64,000 bases of DNA from Paragonimus skrjabini miyazakii (GCA_014338405.1 JTDE01000167.1:182876-246875), one strand, 5' to 3'; shown: positions 34,345 through 47,289, counted from the stretch's first letter. Program-made: numbers and translations. The notes: generated by a model not told the origin, from the letters alone.

Positions 34345-37300
34345 TTTTGAAGTCCTCTGGTGATTCCCGATACGCATAGATGTCTTTCCTTGAGAGGAAC
34401 AATATTACCACTTCAAAGCAGTAAATATCTCGTGACAGTCATGGGTAAAACGCGTTTTTGCTGAAGACATCCGTTCAAAAACAACTCGACGGCCTATCCA
34501 CCTTTTGTCACTACGCTTAGCTCTCTGAATCATAGACAGATGGTCTGATACCCCGATTGGTTTGAGCTGATAATTGTATTAGGTGCTGTCAGTGCCATGC
34601 TAGCAGTTGCCAAACAACCATCTAGATGGCCATTTGGAGAGTCCTGGATGGTAATCGAAGAAGGATAGTACGGACCTTTTTTGTTCTGAACTGTGGCTGT
34701 TTATATATAGTGGTGAGCTACGACCGATGAGTTGTATGGGCTACGTATCAACTTGTCTCCTATTGAAAGAGAGAGGTTGTTTGCAATAGTCTTAGTGAAA
34801 CAAGCGCCATATTTTAAAACATAGCAAACGTACGGTACATCTGGAGATATAAACGCATAAGAGTGGGGTAACTATTTCTTGAGATTGCGAATGTTATTGT
34901 TGTTGAAAAAGAGATGATTGGTAAAATGTGAAAGATAAACAAGAAAAATGACCTTTAGATTTGAAGGTACAAAATTAATAATTGATTATGAAGGGACTTA
35001 TAATGGAGTGCACCTAATAACGCACTGTTACTGTGCGAGTCGATAGGATCTCAAATGCTTTGAGTAAATGTTCAACAGCGTAAAAAATAAAGATTGTCAA
35101 AAGGAATCTTAGCTAATGTTTACGGAAAACAAAGTAACTGAAAATACGACACCATATAGAAAACCGGTCATTTATATTCTCTCTACATCCCTTTGATGAA
35201 GATATGGAGTAATTGTGTCTTACCAATCTGAGCTTCCTAAACAGCGGGGAATGAATGAGGCTTAAAACTCACACTATGGATAGCGTCTGCACCGTTGCCT
35301 AGTGCTATCCGGCGTTTACTGTTCGACAGTGATGTGTATCATTACATACAATCTCCTGAATCAAACATGCTGAAGAAGAAAAAATCAGGTATTCAAACCG
35401 CTTTTCCAACTTGAGTTAATTATTCAACAGAGATGCTATCGTTGTAATCCTAAAAACACGTGGTTACGATGGCGAGAAAGAGAAACGCGTGTATTCAAAA
35501 CTGGAGGCCGGTATTACTGTCAAGTTATTGAGTATCTTCAGATTTGCAATAGAAAAATCAATTTCCTGTGTATGTTGAAAGTATACGGTCACTGGAAGTA
35601 GTCTGTGTGGGTCAGTAAATGTTCATCCAAAATAATGGAAGAGTAGAGACAAAAAAGAGCGATTTAATTTGCAAGCACATATTTGCTCGTAAATTATAAG
35701 ATCTGGGACAGGACATTAAGAAACTCTGCGCTTTGAAATCTAAGGTTCATTTATCCAGACTTAGTTTACATGCGAGCGGCAAATACCTTACGAACAGTTT
35801 ACATATACTTAGATATGACACATAGTGTGAGACAAAACTTCAAAGACATCATAATATAGCTGTCGTGGCTGCAAAATAAATCACCGATGTACTTGGATAA
35901 AAAATTAACGGGAAAGTTTAAAACCGGATTCGTGTTTATGCCTACAAAATATTAGATGACACCACTTAAGAACACAGCAAGCTGACTTGCAGTTTACCTA
36001 AAAACAACTTACATCACTGAAGTGGTGATTATGATGATGAAGCTTAGGACATTTCACGAGCCCTTAAGAATAGTTCGGCTTTTGAAAAACTCATAGCTCC
36101 GTTATTTTAAAGTTAGCTTGATTGAGTTATAATTCATTTGAATGTTGTTTCACAGATCGCCAACTCGATACAACGATGAAATGAAACAAAATTGATAAGC
36201 TTTAAGTGGACTCCGTCGGCTGCTTATGACTGACAACCGCATCAACTCAATATACACTTGATCCGCGCATGATGTGCGTGCATGGCTAGAAGAAAAAACT
36301 AATGTGTATTCATGAGAGAGTCACAGTTCCCTATCACGGTAAATTTTCAGACATTCTCTACTACTTCATCAGGGACAAAAAGGTGCTCAGTGAACTGCAC
36401 TGTCGCGATATGCGATTAGAGCAATATGTCACACATGCGTTATACGCCATAAACGACGTACTTTGGTGAATTGGCGATAAAACATATGATGGTCCTATGA
36501 TGTTATCATATAATCCATTATACCACAATGGAAACCATTCGTTTTTCATTCGAGCCACAAGCGTAAAGTCAATTTGCTTTCAGCATCATGTAAAAATTAT
36601 AAATCGTAGTGTTTACGTTCGTCTCGTTAACAGTGTGCGGGGATTTCAGTATTGTCTAATGGAATTAGTGATAAGGTGAAGCAATGAATTAGTAGCTAAT
36701 CAAAGTTACTCTAGCACCTTACAATTTAAGTTACTATTTCGGAGGAAATTTCACATCTTCAAATGAGATGGTCACTGTTTCTCAAAAGTTCACAGTTGGA
36801 TCTTATGTAATCAGTAGACACAACAACAAAAACATTGTATTACATATATGTCCAAAATGCTATTTCCTGACCAGAGACAACAGGCACCATTCAACAAGAA
36901 CAATATTAGCTTGAATGAGTCATTCGATCGATCTTTCAAAAATATTTGACCGAATGTGAGCAGATGAAATGTTCGACCAAGATGAAACTTAGGTAGCCAT
37001 CTGTAGACTAACCAACCAAAAAAGCCACCAGCCTGCGTTATCTGGTGAGCTGTTAAGTCTGCATCGTGATTCATCAATCCAAACGTTAATACACTGTAAA
37101 GGTCGGATGGTGGATACCTATGATCTGTTCGATCATCAGATTTTCTTGTTGAAAAGGCCACCAAAACATGAAACGAAGATTTTGATAACATGATTTGCGT
37201 ATATTTAAACCATCAATCAATAACTCAATGTTATGATTATAAGATATGTTGTCGCCAATATCGTCGAAAAACTTCTTAGGCTTCAGAAACGCGAAAACTT

Positions 37301-40300
37301 TTTAGATCACGGTAAATACCTTCACTCATAATGAGCGATGCACTTGGTTCGACTTGTCTCTTATTTAAACTTCCTTCTTTTGATTTTAAACTGGTAGATT
37401 TGTTTCACTATCTTTCTATTAGCCGGCGGAAATATCAATATACGAAATTAGTAACATTAAAGTTTATCCAGATGTACACCAAACATTTCTCTACTGGATA
37501 TTTGTTCAATCAGCACTTTTATCGTATGTCAATGTATAGGGCGTACAGTATACCATATCATCTTCAATTTCTACACAAGGCTAAAATATTTGCTGAATTT
37601 TTCACAACTTTATCTATTGATTATTTCTAATTTTTATTTATAAAAGTTTGGGTAAAAAACCTACACAAAAGTTGTTATTTATTTTATAAAAGTGGCTCAT
37701 ATGATACAGCTTATCTTTCAACTTCTGAATGAGTTGACCTGTTCGGAAGTTTTCACCTATGCAGCTGGCTAATTAAACCTGTCTACTTTGCAGTTTAACA
37801 CTGCCAGTATTTCACTAATAACTTTGTCTTCTCCGGTGACCTTACGATCAGAAATCGATAAATAATCATTGAAATTATCTCTCTATAGATATCTTCGGAG
37901 CATTATACTTTGAACATAGCAGATTTTTAAACAAACATTTATGAAGTGTACTGTTCTAGGAAATCTGACAAACGAAAACTGACTCTCATTCTTTCTGAAT
38001 ACTAATATTTAACTCGTCAGATTATGTAACGTTACTTTCACCAAATTGGTATACGTCGATTACTTTTAAATAAACTGGATAAACATTTCTTGTAAACGAT
38101 ATTGTGCTATCTTCACACTGTTTTTTACAATGTGATCTCTATTTCTTATGGCCAACATAAAAATGCACAGAATGGGGTATGGCTACACCAAACTTTCACG
38201 AATAAATCCATTTGCAGAGTTATGTATATCAAATCAGATTTGTTTGGCTGTGGAACGGTAAAAATCCGAAACGTCAACGGAATTGGATAACGTGTCTAGA
38301 CTTGTCTGATTTTCTGTCTTGTTCCGTCAGTTTCGTTTGCCACATAATGTGAGCGTCTGTATAGCTCACCAAGAAGTAAGGAGGTCGTTGACACTACTCT
38401 ATACAAAACAGTAACTTTCCATGCTATTGTTAAATATCAGATTTCTTATTTTTGTATAACGTATCGTACTGTGATTAAACTGTTTGTGAAGGCTAGTTAG
38501 CCAGTAATGAGTGGTTGTCACAACAGATGGAGAGGCCTGTTCTAAACCCTCAACTATCCGTTGCGCCAAAGATCACGAAAATGTTTGCATAAACAAGTCA
38601 TAGCCACATAGTAGGTTATTTATTGTTATCCGTTATAGCGGATAATATGCTGAGTATAGGATTATGTGTCAATGATGGAGACAGCACTTGGATATTTTCC
38701 TTCTGGACCCACTCTCCATTTGGGGAAGAGATAATCGTTGGTTAGGATGTGTTAATGCAGTGAGAACTTAAACCAAAGATATGTAACCGATGTATTGCAC
38801 CGCAAACAAAGATTGAAAACTTGTGGACGTGAATGCAGTCGTCATTTTGAGAATAATAATGTCTGTTACAGAAATATGGGCGCCTGTGTAATTTTACTGA
38901 TACTGCAATAATTTTATTCATGCATATAAAGAAATCACAAAGTGCGATAGCAATATACATCGTTGCTGGACACATTGGGATATAAAAATATTGAGCCTTA
39001 ACCCAAGACACATGGAGACGAAGGAATCTTTTGGTCGTAAAACTATATGATGTGTTTCTAAGCAGTCTATCGTGCAAGTAACAGTTACCACAAAATTGTG
39101 CAAGAGAACATAAATGATGGACATAATATAACTACGGAACTCCAATTAATTACACAGATGACAGTTGCTAGTAAAACCCACTCACTGATTGTCTTCCTAT
39201 AAAATCGCTAACGCAGTGAAACTTTGGTATACTGATAAAATATAATCTGACAACAAATTCTGCATCTCCCTTAGTCAGAAGCAACATACTGTTTAAATTC
39301 ATGGACTCGACATCTGATCTCAGGATGAACGAAAACAGATACAAATTCTCCTTGTACTCTGAAGGGTGCTAAACGTTACCAATTACCACACTGGTGCACC
39401 ATAAACCCACTTTTGGAGGGTTACGTCATCAGGCGTGTTCTTTCTTCCTATCCTCATTAGAAGGTGATGATTTTCTTTCCAAGGGTTATATCAAACTCAC
39501 GCACACACAAGTGCTTTCCTTTTGGTCCAAAGTTCACTCGAAAAAAAACAACCAAGAAAGCGTCAGCGTCCGCCCAAAACATCATGAGCGAAACACAATC
39601 AGTCGGTACTACCTCGAATCATTTCTCGTGTCTCAAGTTGCGACGAACCAACAAATGCCTTCGATTCCACGAGAAAACATATTTAGAATGGGACTTTAGG
39701 TGTAGTGGGTCTTCAAGTGCCTAATCTAACGAAAACTAACATGGAAAGAGAAAGTAGAGTGTTTTTCACTTCAAAATGTTTCTCCTACTGAACGTTACTC
39801 AAAAACAATTCCAGAGGATGCTAACCCATTGTTTGAGTGCACCAACAACAGGCTGAGCATCTTATATGCGAACAACCATTTGATGATCGGTCTTCAGTGG
39901 ACGGCACCATTGCAGACTCGCCAGTTGGGAAGTCGAACTGAGTAAACTATCCGACTGTGAGTATTCGGAGCCGTTCAGGCTACTAGTCCCACGTCAGCTT
40001 CTTTCTGCCAAATACTTAATTGTAATCAGCCTGAATGAGAAAATGAATCGTTTACACCTTAACTATGTGTTGGTTTCTACAAGTGTTTCTAGGAGAACTA
40101 CTCGAACTTCAGTAACCTGACAATAACAGCGTTTATCACAATCGGAACGGGCACATCTCTCTAGAATGACAGTTCTCAGAAATTCGCACTGCGTGATTGT
40201 AATTTGGAATCATGTAAAACCATGTCTTAGGGGTAATGAACGAACACAAATATCTTAGTATGTTTATTTGGTTCCCTCTGACGAACTGTATTGTTTGAAT

Positions 40301-40549
40301 AATTAACTCTTGTATGGAAACGTCTTAAGCTAAATTCGTTTCCACGTAAACAGCTCACCAACTGAAGTCATTCCAAAGAATTTCGCAGATGAACTTAAAC
40401 TAACCAATTAAAGTTGTGTTCTGAGGTTCACGTTTTAGAATCGCCCAATTTTTCATAGACTTCATGTTCTTGCATTGATGTTAATTGAATTTATATAACC
40501 TGCTAGAAATGTTAACAACTTCTGTGATTATTTTTTTGTGTCGTGACAG
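34345..40549. other. no gene recognised
   Basis: Long AT-rich stretch. A minus frame at 36811-37191 (126 codons) and overlapping plus frames at 39394-39724 were read closely; no domain was recognised. The only structure noted is a small perfect hairpin (TTATCCG/CGGATAA) at about 38625-38644. Confidence 0.45.
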
Positions 40550-40609
40550 GCGGATCACCATTCTGCAGGTCTGTTCAGCTTGCAACGAAATATGCCATTC
40601 CGATAACTG
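40550..40609 (+). CDS. candidate exon encoding GGSPF (filamin-repeat-end-like)
   Basis: It follows an acceptor (gattatttttttgtgtcgtgacag, ending 40549). The frame reads GSPFCRSV and on to IPIT. GSPFxxxV is the usual end of a filamin repeat. The donor is uncertain: CTG|GTGACA after 40609, or TCG|GTAATT after 40641. In the first case the 60-nt exon is phase 1 on both sides and would join 4655-4795 in frame across a roughly 35.8-kb intron. The frame stays open further downstream only because it runs into the LINE remnant. Confidence 0.25.
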
Positions 40610-40784
40610 GTGACATATTTAGTTCCTATCAGTTGATTTCGGTAATTGTTTGCGTACAGCTCATGATAAGTAGTTGTTCGTGTTCATTTACTCGGTTTAA
40701 CCATTACTTTTTAAACGAATTCACAGTTATTTTCATGATAACTTCTGTGTCTTGCTTCTACAACACCGTTTTAGATTATCAGTT

Positions 40785-41180
40785 GGTTTACTTAGTGCAG
40801 TCGTTAAATCACAAGTCTCTTCTTCTCTTCAAAAAGATAAGTTGCTACTGTTCCGGACAAAAGCTACTTATAGTAGGCGCCACGGAGATATGGTGTATAG
40901 AAGTTCATTATGACGAATTGTTCACCTCAGGCAAGAAGCTGTTTCGCAGTGATCGGAAAATTCGTGAAGAAGGTGGTGTGGCTGTTTATTTGGGGTCACA
41001 CTTAAAGACCTCAAGTATTAATGACAGGATACCACTGAATCTTCCGAGACCACTCCGACAAGTGGATAACATCACTCAACGTTTTACTTATCAAACATTA
41101 CAGAACACTGATACGTACCAAGAAATTGGTACTTGCACCTGCACACTCAAAAACGGATCATCCATATTTTTCGTTTCTAT
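40785..41180 (+). pseudogene. CR1-like LINE endonuclease fragment (AP-endonuclease type)
   Basis: It lies in the longest open frame of the window (40543-41208, 221 codons). The peptide has SLNHKSLLLFKKIS, then IVGATEIW, then LFRSDRKIREEGGVAVYLGS. This matches the start of CR1/jockey-type endonucleases: an NxRSLxNK-like opening, the catalytic-Glu motif IxGxTExW, and LFRxDRxxxxGGGVaiY. The metal-binding Glu of the TEIW motif is present. The N-terminal and C-terminal two-thirds of the domain and any RT are missing. It is a dead fragment even though locally open; identity within the CR1 group is inferred. Confidence 0.65.
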
Positions 41181-41950
41181 TCAGAATCTGATTCGTCATG
41201 GTTACTGATCAATACCTTGCACCTTCGATGTTTCACTCATTTTGAAAACTTTTTCGAATAACAAATGTAGTGGAGAAACACCTATTGACATTCCTCAGTC
41301 TTAACAAATATCGCACAAAATATTTCATCTGCTGGCACTATAAACACTTTCTTTCTTGTAAATAAACCCCCACTTATTTTCTAATGACGTCTATATGCTC
41401 CAGTTTACAACCTAGTTGGTTATAAAACATACGTTACGTTCATGCTCTTTCAAATTAAACTCCTGAACATTTTGTGATGATATCATTTCAAAGTGCAGTT
41501 TATTGAAACAGATTAAGTTAATCGAAGATTTTATGAAATATATTAGATTTAGAACAAGTAGCTTACATGATGATGAAAACAGCACGACCGTGGCCAAAGT
41601 CTTTGAATCCATTCAACAGATTTAATTTCGTTAAGCGACGATGCAGCATTTTGAAGACAATATTTTCTATTACCACCAGGTTACACTTTCAAACTTGTAA
41701 ATGCATACGAATTGCACCAGCTTTCTGGCTTTCGCAGTTTTTGTGCTTGTTAAAAATGGCGAGGTTTGAAAGTTGAAATACAATATTTCTTTAGCCCACA
41801 ACACCAATAATTAAACCTATACTTACGAAATAGGATAGGTTCCATGCAATTTTAACTGAACAAGTTTCCTTTCAAAATATTTTTTATGAAATCAAAAGAA
41901 GCTTGGTTTACGTCATTTGAATTGGGAGCTATTTTGGGTTTTCATTACAG

Positions 41951-42051
41951 GGAAGGATCGTCATGAGCATCTGTGATACATGTCTGACGATCATTGACAG
42001 CGATGCAAACCAAAGCGCCAAGGTTACACTCGAGCAATTACGTGTTGTGTA
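41951..42051 (+). CDS. candidate internal exon, unknown product
   Basis: This is the best-bounded exon candidate in the window. The acceptor is ttttcattacag (ending 41950) and the donor GTA|GTAAGT (42052). Its 101 nt are open in one frame only; the other two hit TGA within 24 nt. The peptide starts GRIVMSICDTCLTI and ends VTLEQLRVV, leaving phase 2. I recognise no domain. It starts in phase 0, so it could follow the longer donor option of the 40550 exon (ending 40641) but not the shorter one. Confidence 0.35.
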
Positions 42052-42059
42052 GTAAGTTC

Positions 42060-43245
42060 GCATAACATTAAAGACAGTATGAACGTTGTCAACGTGTTAG
42101 GGTGTTGTGATCAACACAACTTAAACCGATGACTAGGAATAACACAACCTTATGAGTAAATTGTAACAACCTACTTTTCAGTCGCTTCAGGTGACCTGCA
42201 TTAGGATGTTGGTGATAGAATTCACATTCACAAAGAAGCAGAGGTCTTTATGAGGTTAGACGTAAATGGGGGCGTTGTACCCATAATGACTGGCCAAACG
42301 TCAAACACAGCAGGCAAGCACGGTTCAGTTATCACGTCGCATACACCGTCAAATATAACCGCTTGTGTTTGTGATATTGAAACATTTATCTTCTCATAAT
42401 GAACAACGTTGTGGCAAATTTGTCGCTATTTACATCCAGTGCTCATAAGTTCATCTTGGTGATAACAAACTTCTCTCTATGGCAAGCAGTTATCAATATT
42501 GCTTGACAAAAATAATTCTTTTCAACATCAAACTCATTCATATATAGTGAACATTGGAAGTGGTTAATCATTTCAGACACAACGCAAGTTGACCTGGTTC
42601 ATATGACCCCCTATTCCTTTGTGAATATGAGTTCACTTACAACAGTACTGATGATGGCCAGCCGAGATGATTGAAACGTAGAGTACTACAGCTTGCCCAT
42701 AAATTTGTGTTGTCTTCAATTCACCAGTTGAGTGATTGGAAGATTTTGACTAGCTGATTGGTTGCGGAACATTACTACAACAGTGGTGATTAGACGCGGT
42801 CTACTTTAGCGTAAACCTATAGGAAGTAAGTGATTTTAGTGTCAGTGATTCCTTGAAATTTATGTAGTTGAAGAATACTTCCAATCTGCTTGAAGTGAAG
42901 GCTACAAGACACTACAAATCCGTTCAACTGAGGAAAAGTGGTTAACTTACAAAGATCTGTGAAAGGAATTGAAACATACGTATACGCTAACACTACACCC
43001 ATCAGGTGGATCTTCTGATGATTGTGCCCTTCACATAGATAGAACTTTTTTCTGTAATTCATCAAAACACAAAGCGTAAAACAGTTGCTAAGATACACTC
43101 ATTTCAAACTAGTGTCGTAAGTTTTTGGAAAATAATTTATAAATCCGAATACTTCTTATAAAATCATCTCAGCTTATCCTACTCCTCCTAGAAACACCCA
43201 GTAAACGAAATGAATTCCCGGCATTTTAAAAAATGGCACGTAGTT
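42060..43245. other. no gene recognised
   Basis: It contains a ribozyme-like CTGATGA...GAAAC motif (42647-42695; see findings). The minus frame at 42817-43098 (93 codons) is unassigned. Confidence 0.45.
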
Positions 43246-43585
43246 TATCAGATTGATTAATTTAAAAGGGATGCAACTACGAAAAGTTTTGGCTTTGGAT
43301 TAACTCGAACGAGCGACCAGAACAAGATGTTCAGACTCGATAGTTTTTCTGCCACTTGATGTACGATGCCTCAGTGAGAACTATGACCTCTCATTTTTCG
43401 ATTCGGCTGCCAACTCTCCCTCTTTCAGTAAATGGAATTCACCAAATAATCAAAAAGCGAGGCTTCTCACACATGGCTTTCGAAGCAGCTCACTTTTGGA
43501 TATACCAGTATCACTGCTGAGCATTATATTTGTGTTACTGTTGACGAATCTGCCAGACTACTTACCTGTCGCATTTTCGCATTTT
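43246..43585 (-). repeat. SINE-I, copy 4 (diverged, nearly full length)
   Basis: It aligns end to end with copy 2 on the same strand: a tRNA-like head around 43295-43375 (B-box degenerate, ttaactcgaacgagc), ctctcatttttcgattcggc, atggaattcaccaaataatc, cactgctgagcat and gaatctgccagactactta. Neither Pol III box is intact. Confidence 0.7.
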
Positions 43586-44229
43586 GTTTTCCTAATTGAG
43601 TGTCCAGCTAGGTTTATCAATGAACCCCGGCACAAGCGTGCCACAAGTTCACTTCGAGATTTTTGATGGTGATACTGACCTTCTGAGTACTATGTTAACT
43701 CACTGAAAAGGCGCTATTGTTGATCGACATGTCAACAGAACTTGTCACTCTTTGTCGTCAGTATTATGCAAAAATATGGTTCTTGTTGTCCCGATAAACA
43801 CTCAACACCCTAGATAGTACGAATACAAACAAATTATGTTCGTAATGTGACTGAACGAATTTTGTTTCTCTTTTAGATTGTGAGTTGAAATTCAAATAAA
43901 ACCTCGGCGAACAACAGAGTACTGTTGTGAGATAAAAATATGAACAGAAAAGCCTACATTGTGGTTGCTTAGTAGTTTTGTCGATTTTGAATGTTAAGAG
44001 TCCTTGTAACATTGTAGATCCCTTGTTGCGTTCACTTGAATAGTTCGGAAATGTTGTGTTTAATGGATTCAACATAGAAACGTTACAAAACTGTTTGGAA
44101 AACCTGCTTTTTACTTCCTCTTAATGGAAACTAAAAACAAATGGAAATCTCATGTGTAGATCGGCTGATATATTTTGTTAAAAATTGTATGTTCTATTTG
44201 CTGATTATATCTTTGAAATAAATACGAGT

Positions 44230-44465
44230 ACATATTAGTGGTATTATAATTAAGTAGTTTGGTAGAGCTGGTATTTATGAAATTAGACAAAGTTCCAAGT
44301 ATTACAGCTTGAGCCGGATTCGAACGGGTGAAAACAGCGGAACAGCCCTAGGTGGTATGCGTTGTACTACAATCGTTAGGGAGACACATATACAGTTTGA
44401 CATTTTCCAATTATGACCTCATTTACGTAACCGCCCTTCCCTTCGTTCTATCACGTGAATTCACT
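44230..44465 (-). repeat. SINE-I, copy 5 (B-box intact)
   Basis: Minus-strand reading: a head-upstream segment GGGCGGTTACG...GGAAAATGTC, then a tRNA-like head ending in a perfect B-box CGTTCGAATCCGG (about 44308-44320), then CTCTACCAAACTACTTAATT, the SINE-I tail. The A-box is eroded. The same-strand copy at 43.25-43.58 kb lies about 650 bp away. Confidence 0.6.
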
Positions 44466-44469
44466 AGGC

Positions 44470-46720
44470 TTAAAGTAGTCTACATTTTAACACACACGGC
44501 GGCCTTAACAATAGGTACTGACATCTATTAGACGCACACTGAATGGTATTTCTTACGCAAACACTACCGCATGTACCATTGTTTGTGCTTAAAGAGGCTC
44601 CCGACAAATTCATCGATCAATGTAGTTGAGTCAGCATTTTGTTACTAAAGTAACATTATAGAAAAATAACATGTAACAAAGTTGTAATCGTTATCGATAG
44701 TTACAAAAAACAGCATTCATTGGAATTGTTTTAGATCAGTCTTTAATAATCCCTCTTCTTGAAAAAGCACTGGGAGAATTTACAGTCACTACATCTTACT
44801 AGGTGTATATTAGGAATATTTAGCAGGTCGTCAAAAAACCTGCTTTGTTTACAGTAGTGTTTAGGCTAGTGGACAGTTTGATGGATGATTTATTCCAAGC
44901 AAACGTGGCTGAACTTCGATATCTTAAGAAAACAAAGCTTGAGATTTGATAGGGTACATTCCTATGTTTAATAGCACATTAACTTCTGATGGTTTTCAAT
45001 CTCAGCTGCTGATCAAATACTGTCCATGGATGCATACTAACCTGACTTCATTTGAGTTACAGACTAAGATGATAACCGCATCTTTGCTACAAAGACTCAA
45101 CATCTACGACCTTCGTAGCAGCTGGTATTTCATATTAACCCTTAAGAACCAGACAACAACAAACAAAGCTATGCATATAGGACTGGTTGGGTGGGATAAA
45201 ATCGTAAACAGAAAAGCACCAGACGGAATGGAGGGCATTATGCTACACAATTACATCTACGGGAGTCTCTAAGGTCCACCTATAAGTATGTCTATAGACC
45301 TAATGCCGACTTGAGATTCATCAAACAAACTTCCGATTTCATCTATTGCCAGAAATAGCCACTATAGATCACCTGGTTAATCGCAAATTGATTTCTAGTT
45401 GTATACTGCATCACACTACTCCGTGCCTTCTGTGCTTCGCTTACATGGTCGTGATTGGTAGTTTTAAATTAGCATTATGTGTATACAATCAGCCAGGTGC
45501 AAGCCATAGACTGCTTCAGACCCAACAGTCCAGCCAGATCTCCTGCAACCAGTTCGCCGTTTTTCGTTTTTCTGCCTTTATTTTTCACTCCAGCTCATTA
45601 GTCTCATATGCACAGTACAAGTTCTTGTTTGGTGTTGATGAAGTAACAAGAAACCTTAGCACCTCTCATCGTCTGTCTTCACATCACTGTGTTCAAATTT
45701 TCAAAGGGAACCAAAGGTTTCGAATTGTGAACTTACGGTACAATTGCCTCAGTGCCTTAATGGACGCCTGATCAGGCGTAGACTCAAGATGAATGTCAAC
45801 GTACAGCTATCATACTGGTTTTCGGCAAATATCTACGGAACGCAAGGAACCCGTTCTTTAATTGACGAGAATTTTCAAACCACAAATGTTACTTTGCATC
45901 AATGATCTTAAATGTAATGGGGCATACGTGATCTGCGGTATTTTACTTCGTATGGTTTACGAACAACTACTTATGAGCGACGTCAAACAAAGTTCCACGT
46001 AAATTCCCCAACAATGCTGTGTCGATTATTGGCTGAACATCCCCGAATGCGAAAATAGTCCAAGAAAACAAGTTACAGACAAGGTGAACTGGTCTAGATA
46101 TTGTGCAGTTGTAGGAAAAATGCCCGAGTGACATCAAACTTTTTAGAGAGAACTCGCGGATAACAGTACAAGCCAATTTTATGCACTCAGGTAGAAATAA
46201 ACATGTTGGTTTGTTGCTCAAATTTGTTGAAAACATCGGAAGGTTAATAACTAATGAAAACAAGGGCGAGGTTTATGATGAACAATTACCTGGAAAAGCT
46301 GAGTGCCTGGAATGCTTACAAGCACCTTGGAAAAATTTAATTCAAAGAAAAAACTGTTCACATCTGGTCATCCATTAACATAATCCTTTCGGCTGAACAG
46401 GAACGAAAGACAATAAGGGCGATTCGGATTGCCTTGAGTTGTTACTAGGTAGAACATTTCATTTGAAACTTACATACGCTGAAGTGCGCTGCTTACTTTG
46501 TTATCATGATTCAGATTTTCAAGACTCTATTACATCAATAAATGTGTAAGGTTAATTTTAAGGATTTTGGTTTACTTGAATTGAACGCCAATCACATATG
46601 ATGGCGACTTCCATACTCATATAAAACTTCTAACCAGCCTGTTTAAAAAAAATGCCATCTTGATGATTCTAAACAAAACGAAAAGTTGTCATACACTCTT
46701 TTCAAAATGGTTACCTGCAA
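44470..46720. other. no gene recognised
   Basis: Plus frames at 44946-45272 (108 codons) and 45346-45771 (141 codons) are the longest open stretches outside the LINE remnant here. No domain, start context or splice border supports them. Confidence 0.4.
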
Positions 46721-46724
46721 AGTC

Positions 46725-47150
46725 TCTCGAGATTAGATATGAGTAATGTTCAAATTGGAGTCACCCAAAGCCCTGGTTACTCATCGCTAATCCAAAATTA
46801 TATCTAGCAAGTTTAATGAATTCCGAGATTTTGACCTATCTGTGACGTTCTGATCATGGAATTATCGATTAGCGTTAACTGGTCAGTTATTGCGTCTTTT
46901 ATCGAAACAAATATGTAACCTGATCAGTACTCACAAGTGGAATTGGTTGGGCATTCAGATATGATAATTCGATCATTCTTAGTGTGAGATCATTGAAGTA
47001 GTGATCAAAATGGCTGCCTCCTGGAAGTGTCACTGGAGTTCCCGGCTCTACTGTGGTAAATATATGTGCAGTACTGACAACCTCTAACTGAGGCGAAACG
47101 CGAGTATAACGCTTTGTTTCAATGTGGGTTGATTGGGAATTTTATTTCAA
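46725..47150 (+). repeat. Sm-alpha-like SINE, copy 7 with tandem monomer junction
   Basis: It opens with the tail of one unit (gagtaatgttcaaattgga, then ggttactcatcgctaatcc). It runs directly into a second unit: aagtttaatgaattccgaga, ttatcgattagcgttaactg, gtaacctgatcagtactcac, a degenerate tRNA-like head and a hammerhead remnant. The same order occurs at 55.56-55.99 kb. It ends about 35 bp before the second assembly gap. Confidence 0.75.
47067..47113 (+). ncRNA. hammerhead ribozyme remnant, copy 7
   Basis: Core CTGACAA (G8 to A), a rebuilt stem II CCTC...GAGG, an intact GAAAC, loop GCGA and triplet GTA. Stem I is largely lost. Not expected to cleave. Confidence 0.6.
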
Positions 47151-47186
47151 AATTAAAGCAGTTAATGAATATTAGTGAAGTCCGGG

Positions 47187-47286
47187 NNNNNNNNNNNNNN
47201 NNNNNNNNNNNNNNNNNNNNNNNNNNNNNNNNNNNNNNNNNNNNNNNNNNNNNNNNNNNNNNNNNNNNNNNNNNNNNNNNNNNNNN
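47187..47286. other. assembly gap, 100 N
   Basis: A run of exactly 100 N placed just right of the hammerhead SINE copy 7, so repeat collapse is a likely cause. Confidence 0.98.
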
Positions 47287-47289
47287 TTA

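Noticed and set aside
36811..37191. 126-codon minus-strand gene
   Set aside because: A few frames this long are expected by chance at this base composition; no motif or splice border supports it.
39394..39724. Possible SET/PR-domain peptide (FPFGPKF)
   Set aside because: A single short resemblance to an FGP motif without the rest of the domain.
42235..42345. Fragment resembling eIF5A (NGGVV ... AGKHG)
   Set aside because: Only two short matches with the wrong spacing and no conserved hypusine-loop context; likely chance.
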